Assembly (NCBI RefSeq): GCF_004345785.1
Contig: NZ_SLXI01000001.1
Coordinates: 464,317 to 528,316, forward strand
Source: Bisgaardia hudsonensis
GTDB lineage: Bacteria; Pseudomonadota; Gammaproteobacteria; Enterobacterales; Pasteurellaceae
Length of the DNA: 64,000 nucleotides
Direction of reading: 5' to 3'
In this document: in pieces, positions 37,620-47,545 of the stretch
Position numbering within the stretch: the first letter of the stretch is position 1
Layout of the letters: every line of letters starts with the position of its first letter
Made by a program: the position numbers and the translations under genes
Notes under the pieces: model-generated
Database searches by the model: none
What the model was told of the DNA's origin: nothing
Seen by the model: the letters and a program-made list of their open reading frames with translations, nothing else

Positions 37620-37946
37620 ATGTTTGCTAAAAAATACTTTGGGAAATGGGTAGTGATTGTTTTAGCATTGGGCAGTATTACTGCTTATGCATCAACAGAA
37701 AAAGAGCAACTTGCTCAAGCTATCAAACAGTTGGAAGCGGCTGAGCTATCTTTAAAGAGAGCTGAGCAACTTGCCAAAACTACACCTAAAACACGTGAAT
37801 TCTTCAATTATTCAGCAATTCGTCGAGATATGGAGATTGTGAAAAATGGGATTTCTCAATACATCAATCCTGCTCGGGCGATTCCTAGAGATCCAAAAGC
37901 CTTACGCACGTTAACTGAGGACTATACTAAATTACGGGGACAGTAA
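37620..37946 (+). CDS. RAQPRD-family ICE protein
   Basis: A 108-residue exported protein (signal peptide ending TAYAS). The signature near the C-terminus reads ARAIPRDP in place of the family name motif RAQPRD, after a helical stretch EKEQLAQAIKQLEAAELSLK. It opens the second part of the secretion block, after the reversed small gene, with GGGAGC as ribosome site. Its stop overlaps the next start. Confidence 0.8.
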   Translation: MFAKKYFGKWVVIVLALGSITAYASTEKEQLAQAIKQLEAAELSLKRAEQLAKTTPKTREFFNYSAIRRDMEIVKNGISQYINPARAIPRDPKALRTLTEDYTKLRGQ

Positions 37947-38188
37947 TGGCAAATTCTAACTATTCTCCATCTAGTGCATTTTCGGCAGCAAGTGGCATAG
38001 ATCCTACGCAACTTCGCATTCTTTTATCTGTTATCTTTATTGCTGTTCTTTTACTTGCTTATGCTTGGGCAGTAAATAGTGGTTTTAAGGGCTTTGCAAG
38101 ACAGAATTATGATGTTCTCTCTTTTTTAATTTATCTCTTAAAAGGTGCTGCTCTTCTTATATGCATCATTGTATTTTTCACTTATTAG
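37946..38188 (+). CDS. ICE membrane protein, TIGR03758 (PFL_4701) family
   Basis: An 80-residue protein with two membrane helices (about residues 22-42 and 57-78) and the family-like start FSAASGIDPTQLRILLSVIF. It lies in the fixed order RAQPRD - TIGR03758 - TIGR03745 - TIGR03750 of MPF_G systems. Small inner-membrane or pilin-related component. Confidence 0.8.
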   Translation: MANSNYSPSSAFSAASGIDPTQLRILLSVIFIAVLLLAYAWAVNSGFKGFARQNYDVLSFLIYLLKGAALLICIIVFFTY

Positions 38189-38208
38189 TTTAATCAAGAG
38201 GTTTTGCT

Positions 38209-38595
38209 ATGAAAATAATCAAATTATTCTATCAATTTTGTTCTTCTAAATATTTGACCTTCATGCTTTTTTTCTGGGGTTGTATTCAAAATGTTTTCGC
38301 TGCACCAGATCCATCTAAGATTCCTGATTTTAAGATTCCAGGAGTGGATACTAATACTAAAGATCCGACGGAAATTCTTTTAATTGTAGGAAAATCAATC
38401 GTGACATTAGCTGCAATCTTTATCGCCGCATCTGCGATTCTTGTAGTTGCAAAAGCCTTAATCAGTATCTATAGCGAAGCAACATCTGAAAATGGTAAAA
38501 AAGGTTGGGTACATTTCATAGTCGCTCTTATTATTGGTTTTATCGTGATCTTCTTCTGCTTATGGCTAGTTAAACTTGCAGTAAGTCTATTCTAA
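38209..38595 (+). CDS. Pilin-like ICE membrane protein, TIGR03745 (PFL_4702) family
   Basis: A 128-residue protein with a signal peptide ending NVFAAP and two hydrophobic helices in the mature part (GKSIVTLAAIFIAASAILVV; FIVALIIGFIVIFFCLWLVK), the layout of VirB2-type pilin subunits. It probably forms the mating pilus or inner-membrane platform; the pilin role is inferred from topology and gene order. Confidence 0.78.
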   Translation: MKIIKLFYQFCSSKYLTFMLFFWGCIQNVFAAPDPSKIPDFKIPGVDTNTKDPTEILLIVGKSIVTLAAIFIAASAILVVAKALISIYSEATSENGKKGWVHFIVALIIGFIVIFFCLWLVKLAVSLF

Positions 38596-38624
38596 AATCA
38601 ATGTAATTCATATAAGGAGTCAAT

Positions 38625-38996
38625 ATGCTTGAAGGCGAAAAAACAATTTCCTTTTTACCTTCTCGACTTAATCGAGAAGCAACGGTATTCGGTGGGATGA
38701 CTGTTTCTGAATTTGGGATTTCTGCTGCAATAGGATTTGTGATGGGGTTACTTATTGGACTCCTTTTATGGATTTTAACTGATTGGTGGTTATTGATACC
38801 AGCATTAGCCATGCTGTTATGTCTTGCTACAGTATTAATTGGAAAAGGAATCGTTGCTGCATTAAAACGTGGGAGACCAGAAGCTTATCTAAATCGGAAG
38901 ATTGAACAAAAATTAGATGAGCTTTTAATGGGGGGGAAATTTATTCGACGTGAGGGTGCTTGGTCCATTCATAGACAAAAGGGAAACCAAAAATGA
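38625..38996 (+). CDS. ICE conjugative transfer protein, TIGR03750 family
   Basis: A 123-residue protein with the family start ISFLPSRLNREATVFGGMTV and two central membrane helices (about residues 29-72), like VirB3-type subunits. It overlaps the next gene by four bases. Clear AGGAG ribosome site upstream. Confidence 0.82.
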   Translation: MLEGEKTISFLPSRLNREATVFGGMTVSEFGISAAIGFVMGLLIGLLLWILTDWWLLIPALAMLLCLATVLIGKGIVAALKRGRPEAYLNRKIEQKLDELLMGGKFIRREGAWSIHRQKGNQK

Positions 38997-39634
38997 GTAA
39001 TTTAAAAAGTCAGTTACACGAAAAAGATCGTAATATACGAACTACAAAATTTTTCGCAGTGTTATTTTTTATTGTAATATTGGCACTTTCATTTGTCATT
39101 TATACTTTCCCAAGCCGTTTAAATATTCATATTCCACCTGATATTCGAGCTGGAAGTCAACGTCCTTGGTGGGAAGTGCCAACATCAAATGTCTATGCTT
39201 TTGCTTATCAAGTATTCCAGCAGCTTAATCGTTGGAATGTGAACGGTGAAGAAGACTATGAAAAGAATATTACCGTATTAAAACCACTACTTACACCAAA
39301 TTGTGAAACATTTTTACGACAAGATTATAAAGATCGATTACGCCATAATGAATTGCGTAATCGTACTCGTGGTGTTTATGAAATTGTAGGTCGTGGTTTT
39401 AGTGAAGATAAAGTAACTGTTTACAGCAAAGATAGTTGGGGTGTTAATCTAGATTTAAGCGTTGATGAATACTTTGAAGATGAACCTGTAAAACGTGTTT
39501 TCACTCGTTTTCCAATTAGTATTGTGAGAATGGATATTGACTCACAGAAAAATCCGTGGGGGTTAGGATTTAATTGCTATGTCTCAATTCCTCAACGTTT
39601 AGAAGGTGTTGATAATTCAGAGGGGAATAAATAA
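38993..39634 (+). CDS. ICE protein, TIGR03746 (PFL_4703) family
   Basis: A 213-residue protein with one N-terminal membrane anchor (FFAVLFFIVILALSFVIYTF) and a periplasmic domain of VirB8/TraE type: DIRAGSQRPWWEVPTSNVYA and FAYQVFQQLNRWNVNGEEDY. It probably links inner-membrane ring and core complex. Tightly coupled to its neighbours by ATGA overlaps. Confidence 0.82.
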   Translation: MSNLKSQLHEKDRNIRTTKFFAVLFFIVILALSFVIYTFPSRLNIHIPPDIRAGSQRPWWEVPTSNVYAFAYQVFQQLNRWNVNGEEDYEKNITVLKPLLTPNCETFLRQDYKDRLRHNELRNRTRGVYEIVGRGFSEDKVTVYSKDSWGVNLDLSVDEYFEDEPVKRVFTRFPISIVRMDIDSQKNPWGLGFNCYVSIPQRLEGVDNSEGNK

Positions 39635-40524
39635 TGAAAAGATTATCGTTATATTTATTATCTATTTTAGTTGTAGGGGCTCCAGAGCAGACTTTTGCTG
39701 ATATTTTGCAAAAATGGGAGAGAAAACCTATTTCTGTTGCATTACAAGTTAAAGCAGAACGCATTATTTTTATGGATAAAAATGTTAAGGTAGGTTATCC
39801 AGCTGAGCTAGAAGGAAAAGTGCGAATCCAATCTACAGGTGGTGCCGTTTATTTAAAAGCTCTTGAAACTTTTTCTCCTACACGCTTTGAATTTCGTGAT
39901 ATCGCAACAGGTGAGATTTTTCTCTTTGATATTGTTGCACATAAGAAAATCACTAATTCAACTGAACCTATTCGTATAATATCTGATTCAGTTGTTGAGA
40001 AGCAGTCCGCTACTCTAAATCAGGATGATTATATTGTAGATGATGACGTAGTAAGTAAAACACCACAATTGCCTATTCCAGCGGCATTAACTCGTTATGC
40101 TGCACAATCGTTGTATGCACCATTACGTACTATAGAAGTCCTGGAGGGCGTGAGACGTGTAGCTCATCGTTTGCCAGAGAAAATTACTACATTACTTCCA
40201 GCCTATCCGATTATAGCAAAGCCATTAATGAGTTGGCAATTAGATGGTTATGTAGTGACTGCTATTCGTTTACAAAATCGTGGTACTACGCGTATTAATC
40301 TTGATCCAAGAGAGTTACAAGGCCGCTTTTATGCGGCGACGTTTCAACATAATTGGTTGGATAGTTATGGAAGTACAGAAGATACAACAACAGTCTATTT
40401 AGTGACAGAAGGGTATGCAAATAATGCTATTATTCCTGAAACAAAAATCTACAAAGCTCCTAAAAAATTGAAGAAAACAACGGTAACAACACAAAAATAT
40501 GTTACCCAGAAATCAGGTAAGTAG
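39634..40524 (+). CDS. ICE protein, TIGR03749 (PFL_4704) family
   Basis: A 296-residue exported protein (signal peptide to TFADI) with a beta-rich domain like VirB9/TraK: QVKAERIIFMDKNVKVGYPA and, later, QLDGYVVTAIRLQNRGTTRI. It is the likely outer-membrane core-complex partner of the TIGR03752 protein encoded next. Confidence 0.82.
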   Translation: MKRLSLYLLSILVVGAPEQTFADILQKWERKPISVALQVKAERIIFMDKNVKVGYPAELEGKVRIQSTGGAVYLKALETFSPTRFEFRDIATGEIFLFDIVAHKKITNSTEPIRIISDSVVEKQSATLNQDDYIVDDDVVSKTPQLPIPAALTRYAAQSLYAPLRTIEVLEGVRRVAHRLPEKITTLLPAYPIIAKPLMSWQLDGYVVTAIRLQNRGTTRINLDPRELQGRFYAATFQHNWLDSYGSTEDTTTVYLVTEGYANNAIIPETKIYKAPKKLKKTTVTTQKYVTQKSGK

Positions 40525-40532
40525 GAGGAATT

Positions 40533-41981
40533 ATGCAAGCTAACAAAGCTCTTTATGTCATCGTTACCATTGTTATTGCTGTAGTTGGTTTAATGGGATG
40601 GTTTTTATTTTATCCCTCTAGTACAGAAATGGAGCAACCAAAACGTGATGTATTAGATATTTCGATTAATGATCTTACGCCTGAAGAAATCAGAGCAATG
40701 GGTATTCAAGGTGATACTCCCCAAGATACATTAAGAACGCTTATTGCGACATCAAAATTAAATCAGAAAAAGTTCGATAAGACTTTAGATGAGCTCGAAA
40801 AATATAAGAGAGAAAACGAGCGCTTAACGCGCAAAGAGGCGGATACAAATTACCAAATTAATGAAGCTATTCGCAATGAAACCCAACCATTATTAGCTGA
40901 AATTGCTGACTTAAAACGTGAATTAGTAGAATCAGTTAAAAATTCTGAACGTAATGGCAATGCAGTAAATCATGATCAAGAAGGTACGCAAGGATTGCGA
41001 AAAGGTTTTGGGGCTGAGAATAATAATTTATCAATTGGTAATGGTAGTGATATTTCATTAGAACCAGCTACTCGTTGGATAGAACCAAGTGATCAAATTG
41101 GATTAGATTCAAATGGAAAACCTGTTGCAAACGGCGTAAGAGCTAACAGTTTTGGTTTCCCTTCTCAGTTTAACTCTAATGAGCAATCAAACTCACAAAA
41201 AAAGGGATTACCATTCATTGATGATACGGATGAAATAGGAGGTAACTCATCACGTAAAAAAGCTTCTGAGATTCCATATTATACCTTGCCCGAAAATTCT
41301 ACCTTATTGGGTTCTATTTCAATGACAGCTTTAATTGGTCGTGTGCCAATAGGCAATAATGTGACAGATCCTTATCCATTTAAAGTCATTATTGGACGTG
41401 AGAATCTCATTGCAAATGGTCTTGAATTGCCTGATATTGAAGGTGCAATTGTATCAGGAACAGCTTCTGGTGATTGGACATTATCTTGTGTACGTGGAAC
41501 TGTAAAAAGTATGACTTTTGTTTTTTCTGACGGTCGAATTGTTACCTCATCACAATCTGGTAATCAGAGTGACGAAGGTATTGGGTGGATTTCAGATGAC
41601 AGAGGAGTTCCTTGTGTGCCTGGAGAGCGTAAAACCAACGCACCTGAATATTTAGGTTCAAATTTCCTATTAGCTGGGGCGAGCGCTGCAGCACAGGGAC
41701 TATCTCAAGCACAAACGACTACAGTTGTAGATGGTAGCAGTGTTGTCGGTGCAGTAACTGGCGATAATAGCAAATATATTTTAGGGCAAGCATTAGGCGG
41801 TGGTTTAAAAACAGCAGCAGACTGGTTCAGAGAACGCTACGGTCAAATGTTTGATGCAATCTATGTGCCACCTGGACATCCTGTTGCAATTCATTTAAAT
41901 AAAGAGATAGTAATTGATTACAACAAATTAGGTCGTAAAGTGAAATATCGTGTATCACAATCAACACCACGACTAGATTAG
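40533..41981 (+). CDS. ICE protein, TIGR03752 (PFL_4705) family, VirB10/TraB-like
   Basis: A 482-residue protein with one N-terminal membrane helix (residues ~6-26), a long coiled coil (about residues 60-135), a low-complexity linker and a C-terminal TraB/VirB10-like beta domain (ENSTLLGSISMTALIGRVPI; VPPGHPVAIHLNKEIVIDYN). It spans the periplasm and connects inner-membrane ATPases with the outer-membrane pore. Confidence 0.85.
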   Translation: MQANKALYVIVTIVIAVVGLMGWFLFYPSSTEMEQPKRDVLDISINDLTPEEIRAMGIQGDTPQDTLRTLIATSKLNQKKFDKTLDELEKYKRENERLTRKEADTNYQINEAIRNETQPLLAEIADLKRELVESVKNSERNGNAVNHDQEGTQGLRKGFGAENNNLSIGNGSDISLEPATRWIEPSDQIGLDSNGKPVANGVRANSFGFPSQFNSNEQSNSQKKGLPFIDDTDEIGGNSSRKKASEIPYYTLPENSTLLGSISMTALIGRVPIGNNVTDPYPFKVIIGRENLIANGLELPDIEGAIVSGTASGDWTLSCVRGTVKSMTFVFSDGRIVTSSQSGNQSDEGIGWISDDRGVPCVPGERKTNAPEYLGSNFLLAGASAAAQGLSQAQTTTVVDGSSVVGAVTGDNSKYILGQALGGGLKTAADWFRERYGQMFDAIYVPPGHPVAIHLNKEIVIDYNKLGRKVKYRVSQSTPRLD

Positions 41982-41991
41982 GAGAAATATC

Positions 41992-42390
41992 ATGAAAGTA
42001 CATATTGGTATTCTATTTTTAACTGCTTTACTTGCAGGTTGTTCAACATCTTCTGAAGATTTATTACCAACAAACGGGCATTCTATACGTGACGTTTGGG
42101 ATAAAAATGCAGGCAGTGGACAATTACATCAATATCGTTCGCAAGATAATCGTTCAATCGATCCCGTAGACTATATTTCAAATAGAGAACAGAGTAGTTA
42201 TACGAGAACGGCAGAAAATGAAATTGATAACTTGTTCCCTCGTTTACCCAACCCTAATTTACTGATGTATGTTTATCCGCATCTTTCTCCTTCTACTGAA
42301 ATGATGCCAATACCTGGTTATTCTACGGTTATTCCTTTTTATAGTCGTGTGCAATATGCTCAGCCTGGTGAGCGAACAAGAGGACTATAA
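41992..42390 (+). CDS. Conjugative transfer lipoprotein, TIGR03751 family (VirB7-like)
   Basis: A 132-residue lipoprotein with signal peptide and lipobox LAGC (Cys16), plus the family stretch LFPRLPNPNLLMYVYPHLSP. Probably the outer-membrane lipoprotein of the core complex. Ten bases after the VirB10-like gene, three before the VirB4-like gene. Confidence 0.82.
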   Translation: MKVHIGILFLTALLAGCSTSSEDLLPTNGHSIRDVWDKNAGSGQLHQYRSQDNRSIDPVDYISNREQSSYTRTAENEIDNLFPRLPNPNLLMYVYPHLSPSTEMMPIPGYSTVIPFYSRVQYAQPGERTRGL

Positions 42391-42392
42391 CG

Positions 42393-45215
42393 ATGACGAT
42401 GTCTTTTTTAACCGAAGTACTTTCATCATTTAGACCAAGTACAATGGCTCAAAATGTGCCTAAACAAGAAAATATTGAGCCTATCTTGAGTGCAGAGGAA
42501 TACCATTCAGAATTAGCACAAGGTCTCCCTCATGCTATTCAGCGTAGTGGTAAGATCTCAATTAGTCAGCACAATAAAAGATTATATAACCAAGTTCCTT
42601 CTTTTATTGATCATCTGCCATGGGCTGAATTTTTAGAAACTGAAGGTGTAATGTTACTTGATGATGCAAGAAGTCTTGGAGCAGTATTTGAAATTAAGCC
42701 TGTGGGAACAGCAGGGCGTAGCGAACATTATCTGAGCCGTATCCGTAATTTAGTCAAAGATGCTTTACAAGATAGTTTTGATGAATTAGATACCTATCCT
42801 TATGTCGTGCAATTTTTCTGCCAAGATGATGATGATCTACAGCCTTATATTGAAAATTTGCGTGATTATGTCATGGAGGGAGCAAAAGGAAGTGCATTTA
42901 CAGAAGAATGGTTACGTGTTCAAGAAAAACATTTCAAAGATATTGGTAAGCCCGAAGGCTTATTTATTGATGATCGTGTAACTAATACCGCGTGGTCTGG
43001 TCGTATTCGTCGAACTTATATGGTTGTTTATCGCTATATCGATAAAAATGAGGAAGCAAATGCGATTGAGTTGCTTAATAACGCTTGTGAGCGTATTAAT
43101 GGTGCATTAACCACAGCAGGGTTACACGTTTCACGACTAAATGAAAAAAAAATTCATCAATGGTTATTGCGTTGGTTCAATCCCAATCCTTCTGCAAATT
43201 TTGAGGGGCTTACTAATAATGAGTGTTATCGTTATCTAGAGACTGCTAATGATAATGATGATATACCTCTCGCATTCAGTGATTTTAGTGAAAATTTATT
43301 TTATTCTCAGCCTGAAAATAAAGGAAACTATTGGTATTTTGATGGTCAACCCCACGAGGTTATTGTTGTAAATAATCTACGTCGCCAGCCTGATATAGGT
43401 TTAATGACTGGTGAAATTACACGTGGTCGTAATATCAATGCACTTTTTGATTTACTACCTGAATCAACCATTATGGCTATTACCTTAGTTGTACACCCAC
43501 AAGATAAATTAGAAGCGCATTTGGAGAAGCTCAGTAGTCGTGCAGTGGGTGAAAACTTTGAATCAAAATATTTGAAGCAAGATTGTCAGACTGTTCAACA
43601 GTATTTGAAAGAAAACCATAAACTTTATCAAGCCAGCATTGCATTTTATTTGCATGCTGAAAATGAGGCTCAATTACGTACACGCTCACGTCAATTACGC
43701 ACGATTTTATTAAGTAATAACCTTGAACCAGTAAGAGAAAACTCAGAAGTTGCACCATTAAATAGCTATTTGCGTTGGTTGCCAATGAACTTCAACCCTC
43801 AACTAGATGCTAAACATTATTATACCAAGTACTATTTTGTACAGCATTTAGCTAATCTTTTACCTGTTTTTGGCCGTGATACGGGAACTGGGAATCCTGG
43901 TATTACTTATTTTAACAGAGGTGGAGCACCTTTCGATTTTGATCCACTTAATCGTAAGGATAGAAGTAAAAATGCACATAAATTATTGCTAGGTCCAACA
44001 GGTTCTGGAAAATCTGCAACACTTTGTGCGCAAATGTCACAATTAATGGCAATACATCGACCTCGCCTCTTTATTGTTGAAGCAGGTAATTCTTTTGGAC
44101 TGTTTGCAGATTATGCAGAACGATATGGTTTAACGGTAAACCGCATTACGTTATCACCAAGTAGTGGCATTGTCTTACCGCTTTTTTCTGAAGCTCATAA
44201 ATTATTGGATATGGAGCTAAATCCTGAAGAAATACCTGATGAGGCGGAAGATGATGAGGATGAAGGTGAAGAGCAACGTGATTTACTCGCAGAAATGGAA
44301 TTGACTACTCGTTTGATGATTACAGGAGGTGAAAGCAAAGAAGATGATAAAATGAGTCGAGCTGATCGTGCTGCAATTCGTAAAGCTATTATTTTGGCTG
44401 CTCGTAAAACAAGAAATGAAGGTCGTCAAACGTTAACGGAAGATGTAAAAAATGCACTTGATGAATTAAGCCGTTCTGATGAAGTACGTGAAGAGCGTCG
44501 AGCACGTTTATCTGAGATGGCTGAATCACTAGAAATGTTCTGTACTGGAGTAAATGGACAATTCTTTAACCGAGAGGGAGAAATTTGGCCTGAGGCAGAT
44601 ATTACTCTAGTGGATTTAGCGATGTTTGCACGTGATGGGTATGAAGCAGAATTGGCTATTTCATATATTTCACTGATTAACCACATTAACAGTTTAGGGG
44701 AAAAATATCAGCACAGTTATCGCCCTATTGTAAATGTGACCGACGAATCTCATATTATTACGGTTAATCCATTATTATCAAAGTTCCTTGTAAAAGGTTC
44801 TAAAATGTGGCGTAAATTAGGGATCTGGCTGTGGCTTGCTACGCAGAATGTGGATGACTTCCCAAGAGAAGCGAGTAAGTTGCTTAGTATGTTGGAATGG
44901 TGGGAATTATTGAACGTTACAACAAAGGAAATTGAAGATATCAATAATTTCCGTAAATTGACAGATGCACAAAAGATTATGTTGTCATCAGCGAAAAAGG
45001 CAGACCGAAAATATACAGAAGGCGTAGTGTTATCAACGAATATGGAAGCACTATTTCGGGTAGTTCCGCCTAGCCTGTTCTTAGCTCTTGGTATGACTGA
45101 AAAAGAGGAAAAAGCAGAACGTAAACAATTAATGGCGGAATTTAGTTTTAGTGAACTGGATGCAGCTTTAGTTGTTGCTGAGCGAATTGATGCTGCGAGA
45201 GGAATTCAATCATGA
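42393..45215 (+). CDS. VirB4/TraC-like conjugative transfer ATPase (PFL_4706 family)
   Basis: A 940-residue ATPase that powers pilus biogenesis and substrate transfer. It has a TraC-type N-terminal half, Walker A GPTGSGKSAT (around residue 534), a conserved DESH Walker-B-type motif (VTDESHIITVNP) and an acidic insert of about 40 residues (EEIPDEAEDDEDEGEEQRDL) between the P-loop and the rest, as in the ICE family. Intact and full length; the next start overlaps the stop. Confidence 0.93.
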   Translation: MTMSFLTEVLSSFRPSTMAQNVPKQENIEPILSAEEYHSELAQGLPHAIQRSGKISISQHNKRLYNQVPSFIDHLPWAEFLETEGVMLLDDARSLGAVFEIKPVGTAGRSEHYLSRIRNLVKDALQDSFDELDTYPYVVQFFCQDDDDLQPYIENLRDYVMEGAKGSAFTEEWLRVQEKHFKDIGKPEGLFIDDRVTNTAWSGRIRRTYMVVYRYIDKNEEANAIELLNNACERINGALTTAGLHVSRLNEKKIHQWLLRWFNPNPSANFEGLTNNECYRYLETANDNDDIPLAFSDFSENLFYSQPENKGNYWYFDGQPHEVIVVNNLRRQPDIGLMTGEITRGRNINALFDLLPESTIMAITLVVHPQDKLEAHLEKLSSRAVGENFESKYLKQDCQTVQQYLKENHKLYQASIAFYLHAENEAQLRTRSRQLRTILLSNNLEPVRENSEVAPLNSYLRWLPMNFNPQLDAKHYYTKYYFVQHLANLLPVFGRDTGTGNPGITYFNRGGAPFDFDPLNRKDRSKNAHKLLLGPTGSGKSATLCAQMSQLMAIHRPRLFIVEAGNSFGLFADYAERYGLTVNRITLSPSSGIVLPLFSEAHKLLDMELNPEEIPDEAEDDEDEGEEQRDLLAEMELTTRLMITGGESKEDDKMSRADRAAIRKAIILAARKTRNEGRQTLTEDVKNALDELSRSDEVREERRARLSEMAESLEMFCTGVNGQFFNREGEIWPEADITLVDLAMFARDGYEAELAISYISLINHINSLGEKYQHSYRPIVNVTDESHIITVNPLLSKFLVKGSKMWRKLGIWLWLATQNVDDFPREASKLLSMLEWWELLNVTTKEIEDINNFRKLTDAQKIMLSSAKKADRKYTEGVVLSTNMEALFRVVPPSLFLALGMTEKEEKAERKQLMAEFSFSELDAALVVAERIDAARGIQS

Positions 45216-45652
45216 CTATCACACTACAACCCGTTTATTTATTTGAAGCAGGACCTCAAAAAGAAACATTGAGCATAACTTCTCCAGATGTTTCAAGTAT
45301 GTTACAAGATTTTTGTCAAGCTATATTAGCTAAAATTGGAGTGGGTAAATCTATCATACTCTATCCTCATCGTGTTGTTCGTCATTATTGGGGACTAGAG
45401 CTAGAAGGGGAGAATGATAATCTTCCTATTTTACTTAATATTACAGGGCGTTTTCGCCCCCCACAATTTGATACTAATCAGTGGCCTGCACGTATCGTTA
45501 TAGATGTTGCAGATCATATTGATGCCTATTGGTTTGCTATGTATTTAGCTGAAACACTTCATTTAAAAATGAGTAGCCCATCAGTGTTATCCACATTTAA
45601 TGGGGATAACTCTGTGTGTAATCTAGAGGGTAAAGATGATGGAGCCAGTTAA
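45212..45652 (+). CDS. Conserved hypothetical protein in transfer operon
   Basis: A 146-residue cytosolic protein with no recognised domain (FRPPQFDTNQWPARIVIDVA in the middle). It overlaps the VirB4-like gene by 4 bases and the following gene by 17, so it belongs to the operon. Its role is not known to me. Confidence 0.7.
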   Translation: MTITLQPVYLFEAGPQKETLSITSPDVSSMLQDFCQAILAKIGVGKSIILYPHRVVRHYWGLELEGENDNLPILLNITGRFRPPQFDTNQWPARIVIDVADHIDAYWFAMYLAETLHLKMSSPSVLSTFNGDNSVCNLEGKDDGAS

Positions 45653-45965
45653 ATCAAGTAATATTCTTATGTGGCTAAAAAACGGATTGAAAATATTATT
45701 CATTGCTATTGTAAGTATAACTGCTACTTTATTTATCAGTAGTTTGGTAATGAACAATACGGGTATATTCAATGTAGATTTTCAGGATTGGTTTTATGAA
45801 ACCCGTTTAGGCTGGTTTTTATGGCGTATTTTGCTTTATCTGGTTGTATTAGTACTTATGTTTGTTATCAATAAGCATTTCAACTTATCATTAAAAGCTA
45901 AATTACTCATTGCCTTTAGCATTATTCTGGTTGAAGGCTTGAATTTATTTTATCTTCTAGGCTAA
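45636..45965 (+). CDS. Small membrane protein in transfer operon
   Basis: A 109-residue protein with three hydrophobic helices (about residues 15-35, 55-73 and 85-107) and an N-terminal basic patch. The start is one of two adjacent ATGs (45636 or 45639). Position before traG suggests a mating-pair stabilisation accessory; no family is recognised. Confidence 0.68.
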   Translation: MMEPVKSSNILMWLKNGLKILFIAIVSITATLFISSLVMNNTGIFNVDFQDWFYETRLGWFLWRILLYLVVLVLMFVINKHFNLSLKAKLLIAFSIILVEGLNLFYLLG

Positions 45966-45982
45966 TTTAACGGGAGAATAAC

Positions 45983-47494
45983 ATGACGTTTACGGTTGAT
46001 AGTTATTTAGAATATTTCCTTACGTTATTGGCGTGGATTATCAATAATAATATCTTTGCAGTATTGATTCAGACAGGGATCTCTTTAATTCCACTTATTG
46101 TAATTTTGTTTAAAACGTGGATAGATGTTAAGAAACAGGGTGATGATGAAGGTAATAAAGGTGAATTACTTATCCGTTGGTTAGGATTGCAGTATTTTCC
46201 TGCTATGTTTGTTATTGTGATAGTAATGGCACCGAGTATTACAATTAATCTCAATAACATCGAATTAAATGTGGAGCAATCAAAAGTTTGTGGTTATCGA
46301 GTACCACAAGCACCCCAAAATAGTGGTTATGGCGATTTAACTTCAGAATTGGGCGGAAAACAAGCCAAAGTACCATTATGGTGGGGATTTTTTCATCAAA
46401 TTAATAAAGGCGTAACGCATGCATTAACAGCGGCTATTCCGTGTAAGCCTGATTTACGTCAAATTCGTTTTGAAGTACAGCGTGAGAAAATCAATGATCC
46501 AGCATTGCTTACAGAGTTACGTCAATTTGTGACACAATGCTATATTCCTTCTCGTCAGAAGTTGCAAACTAGCCAAATTTCATTAAGTCCTGCACAAGTA
46601 CGCGAAGTGAGTTGGTTAGGTGGGAAAATTCTAGTATCTAATAGTGAGCTTTATCCACGTTATCGAGCTCAACAACCAAATAATTTGTGGGCTTATGATG
46701 CTAAACGAGACACCGGATTACCTAATACTGGAGAAGGCGGTTTTCCGACGTGTGATGAATGGTGGGTTAAAGATACTGTTGGGTTAAAATATAGATTACT
46801 TGTAGATATGCGACAAAATTTATCGGTCAATGTACAAGAATTTTTTAGTAAAAAAGATGGTTTTGATGAGTCATTATTGCGTACACTTGTAAGACCTGAA
46901 AACTTAAACATTTCTGGTGGGAAAGTATATCCTGGATATGGTGCTAATTTAGATGGTACATGGAGTAATGCAGTTACTCGTTTAGTTGCATCTACTGGCT
47001 CAGTTGTTGGCAGTATCGGTATTTTCCCAGCATTAGATTCGATGCGACAGGCTCTACCAATGGTTCAAGCGTTTGCATTAATGTCTGTTGTGATTCTATT
47101 ACCACTAATTATTATTATGAGTGGTTATTCATTGAAAACAGTGATTACATTAACCTTTGTGAATTTTGCATTAGTGACCTTAACATTCTGGTGGGAGTTA
47201 GCTCGCTGGCTGGATTCTTGGTTACTTGATGTATTATATAATTCAGCAACTCATAATAGGCTAAACCCATTTTTCTTAGAAAATACAGAAGATGATTTCA
47301 TAGTGAATTTTGTGATGGGGTCATTATTCTTGATATTACCAAGTATTTGGGTAGGTGCAATTTCATGGGCTGGTGTGAATATTGGTAATATAACTCAACA
47401 ACTAGCGAATGGTTCAAGAGATTCAAGGGCAGCAGGTAAACAGGGTGGTGATACAATGAAAAGTGCAGCAAAAACTATTGGCTCAGGTATGTAA
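45983..47494 (+). CDS. traG: TraG-like mating-pair stabilisation protein (N-terminal domain type)
   Basis: A 503-residue inner-membrane protein with helices at residues ~15-45 and ~68-88, a long periplasmic part with Cys pairs (VCGYRVPQAPQNSGYGDLTS; TAAIPCKPDLRQIRFEVQRE) and a C-terminal group of helices (about residues 365-480). It fits the TraG N-terminal domain family of this ICE class. It lacks the long cytoplasmic C-terminal part of F-plasmid TraG, as is usual here. It closes the + strand secretion operon. Confidence 0.85.
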   Translation: MTFTVDSYLEYFLTLLAWIINNNIFAVLIQTGISLIPLIVILFKTWIDVKKQGDDEGNKGELLIRWLGLQYFPAMFVIVIVMAPSITINLNNIELNVEQSKVCGYRVPQAPQNSGYGDLTSELGGKQAKVPLWWGFFHQINKGVTHALTAAIPCKPDLRQIRFEVQREKINDPALLTELRQFVTQCYIPSRQKLQTSQISLSPAQVREVSWLGGKILVSNSELYPRYRAQQPNNLWAYDAKRDTGLPNTGEGGFPTCDEWWVKDTVGLKYRLLVDMRQNLSVNVQEFFSKKDGFDESLLRTLVRPENLNISGGKVYPGYGANLDGTWSNAVTRLVASTGSVVGSIGIFPALDSMRQALPMVQAFALMSVVILLPLIIIMSGYSLKTVITLTFVNFALVTLTFWWELARWLDSWLLDVLYNSATHNRLNPFFLENTEDDFIVNFVMGSLFLILPSIWVGAISWAGVNIGNITQQLANGSRDSRAAGKQGGDTMKSAAKTIGSGM

Positions 47495-47511
47495 GTCAAT
47501 CAATACTTCAA

Positions 47512-47545
47512 AAAATGAGATAGGGGATTATCTCTATCTCATTTT
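47512..47545. terminator. Bidirectional terminator between convergent transfer operons
   Basis: AAAATGAGATAG (47512-47523) pairs with CTATCTCATTTT (47534-47545). A/T-rich flanks on both sides serve traG (+) and the small - strand gene. Confidence 0.78.
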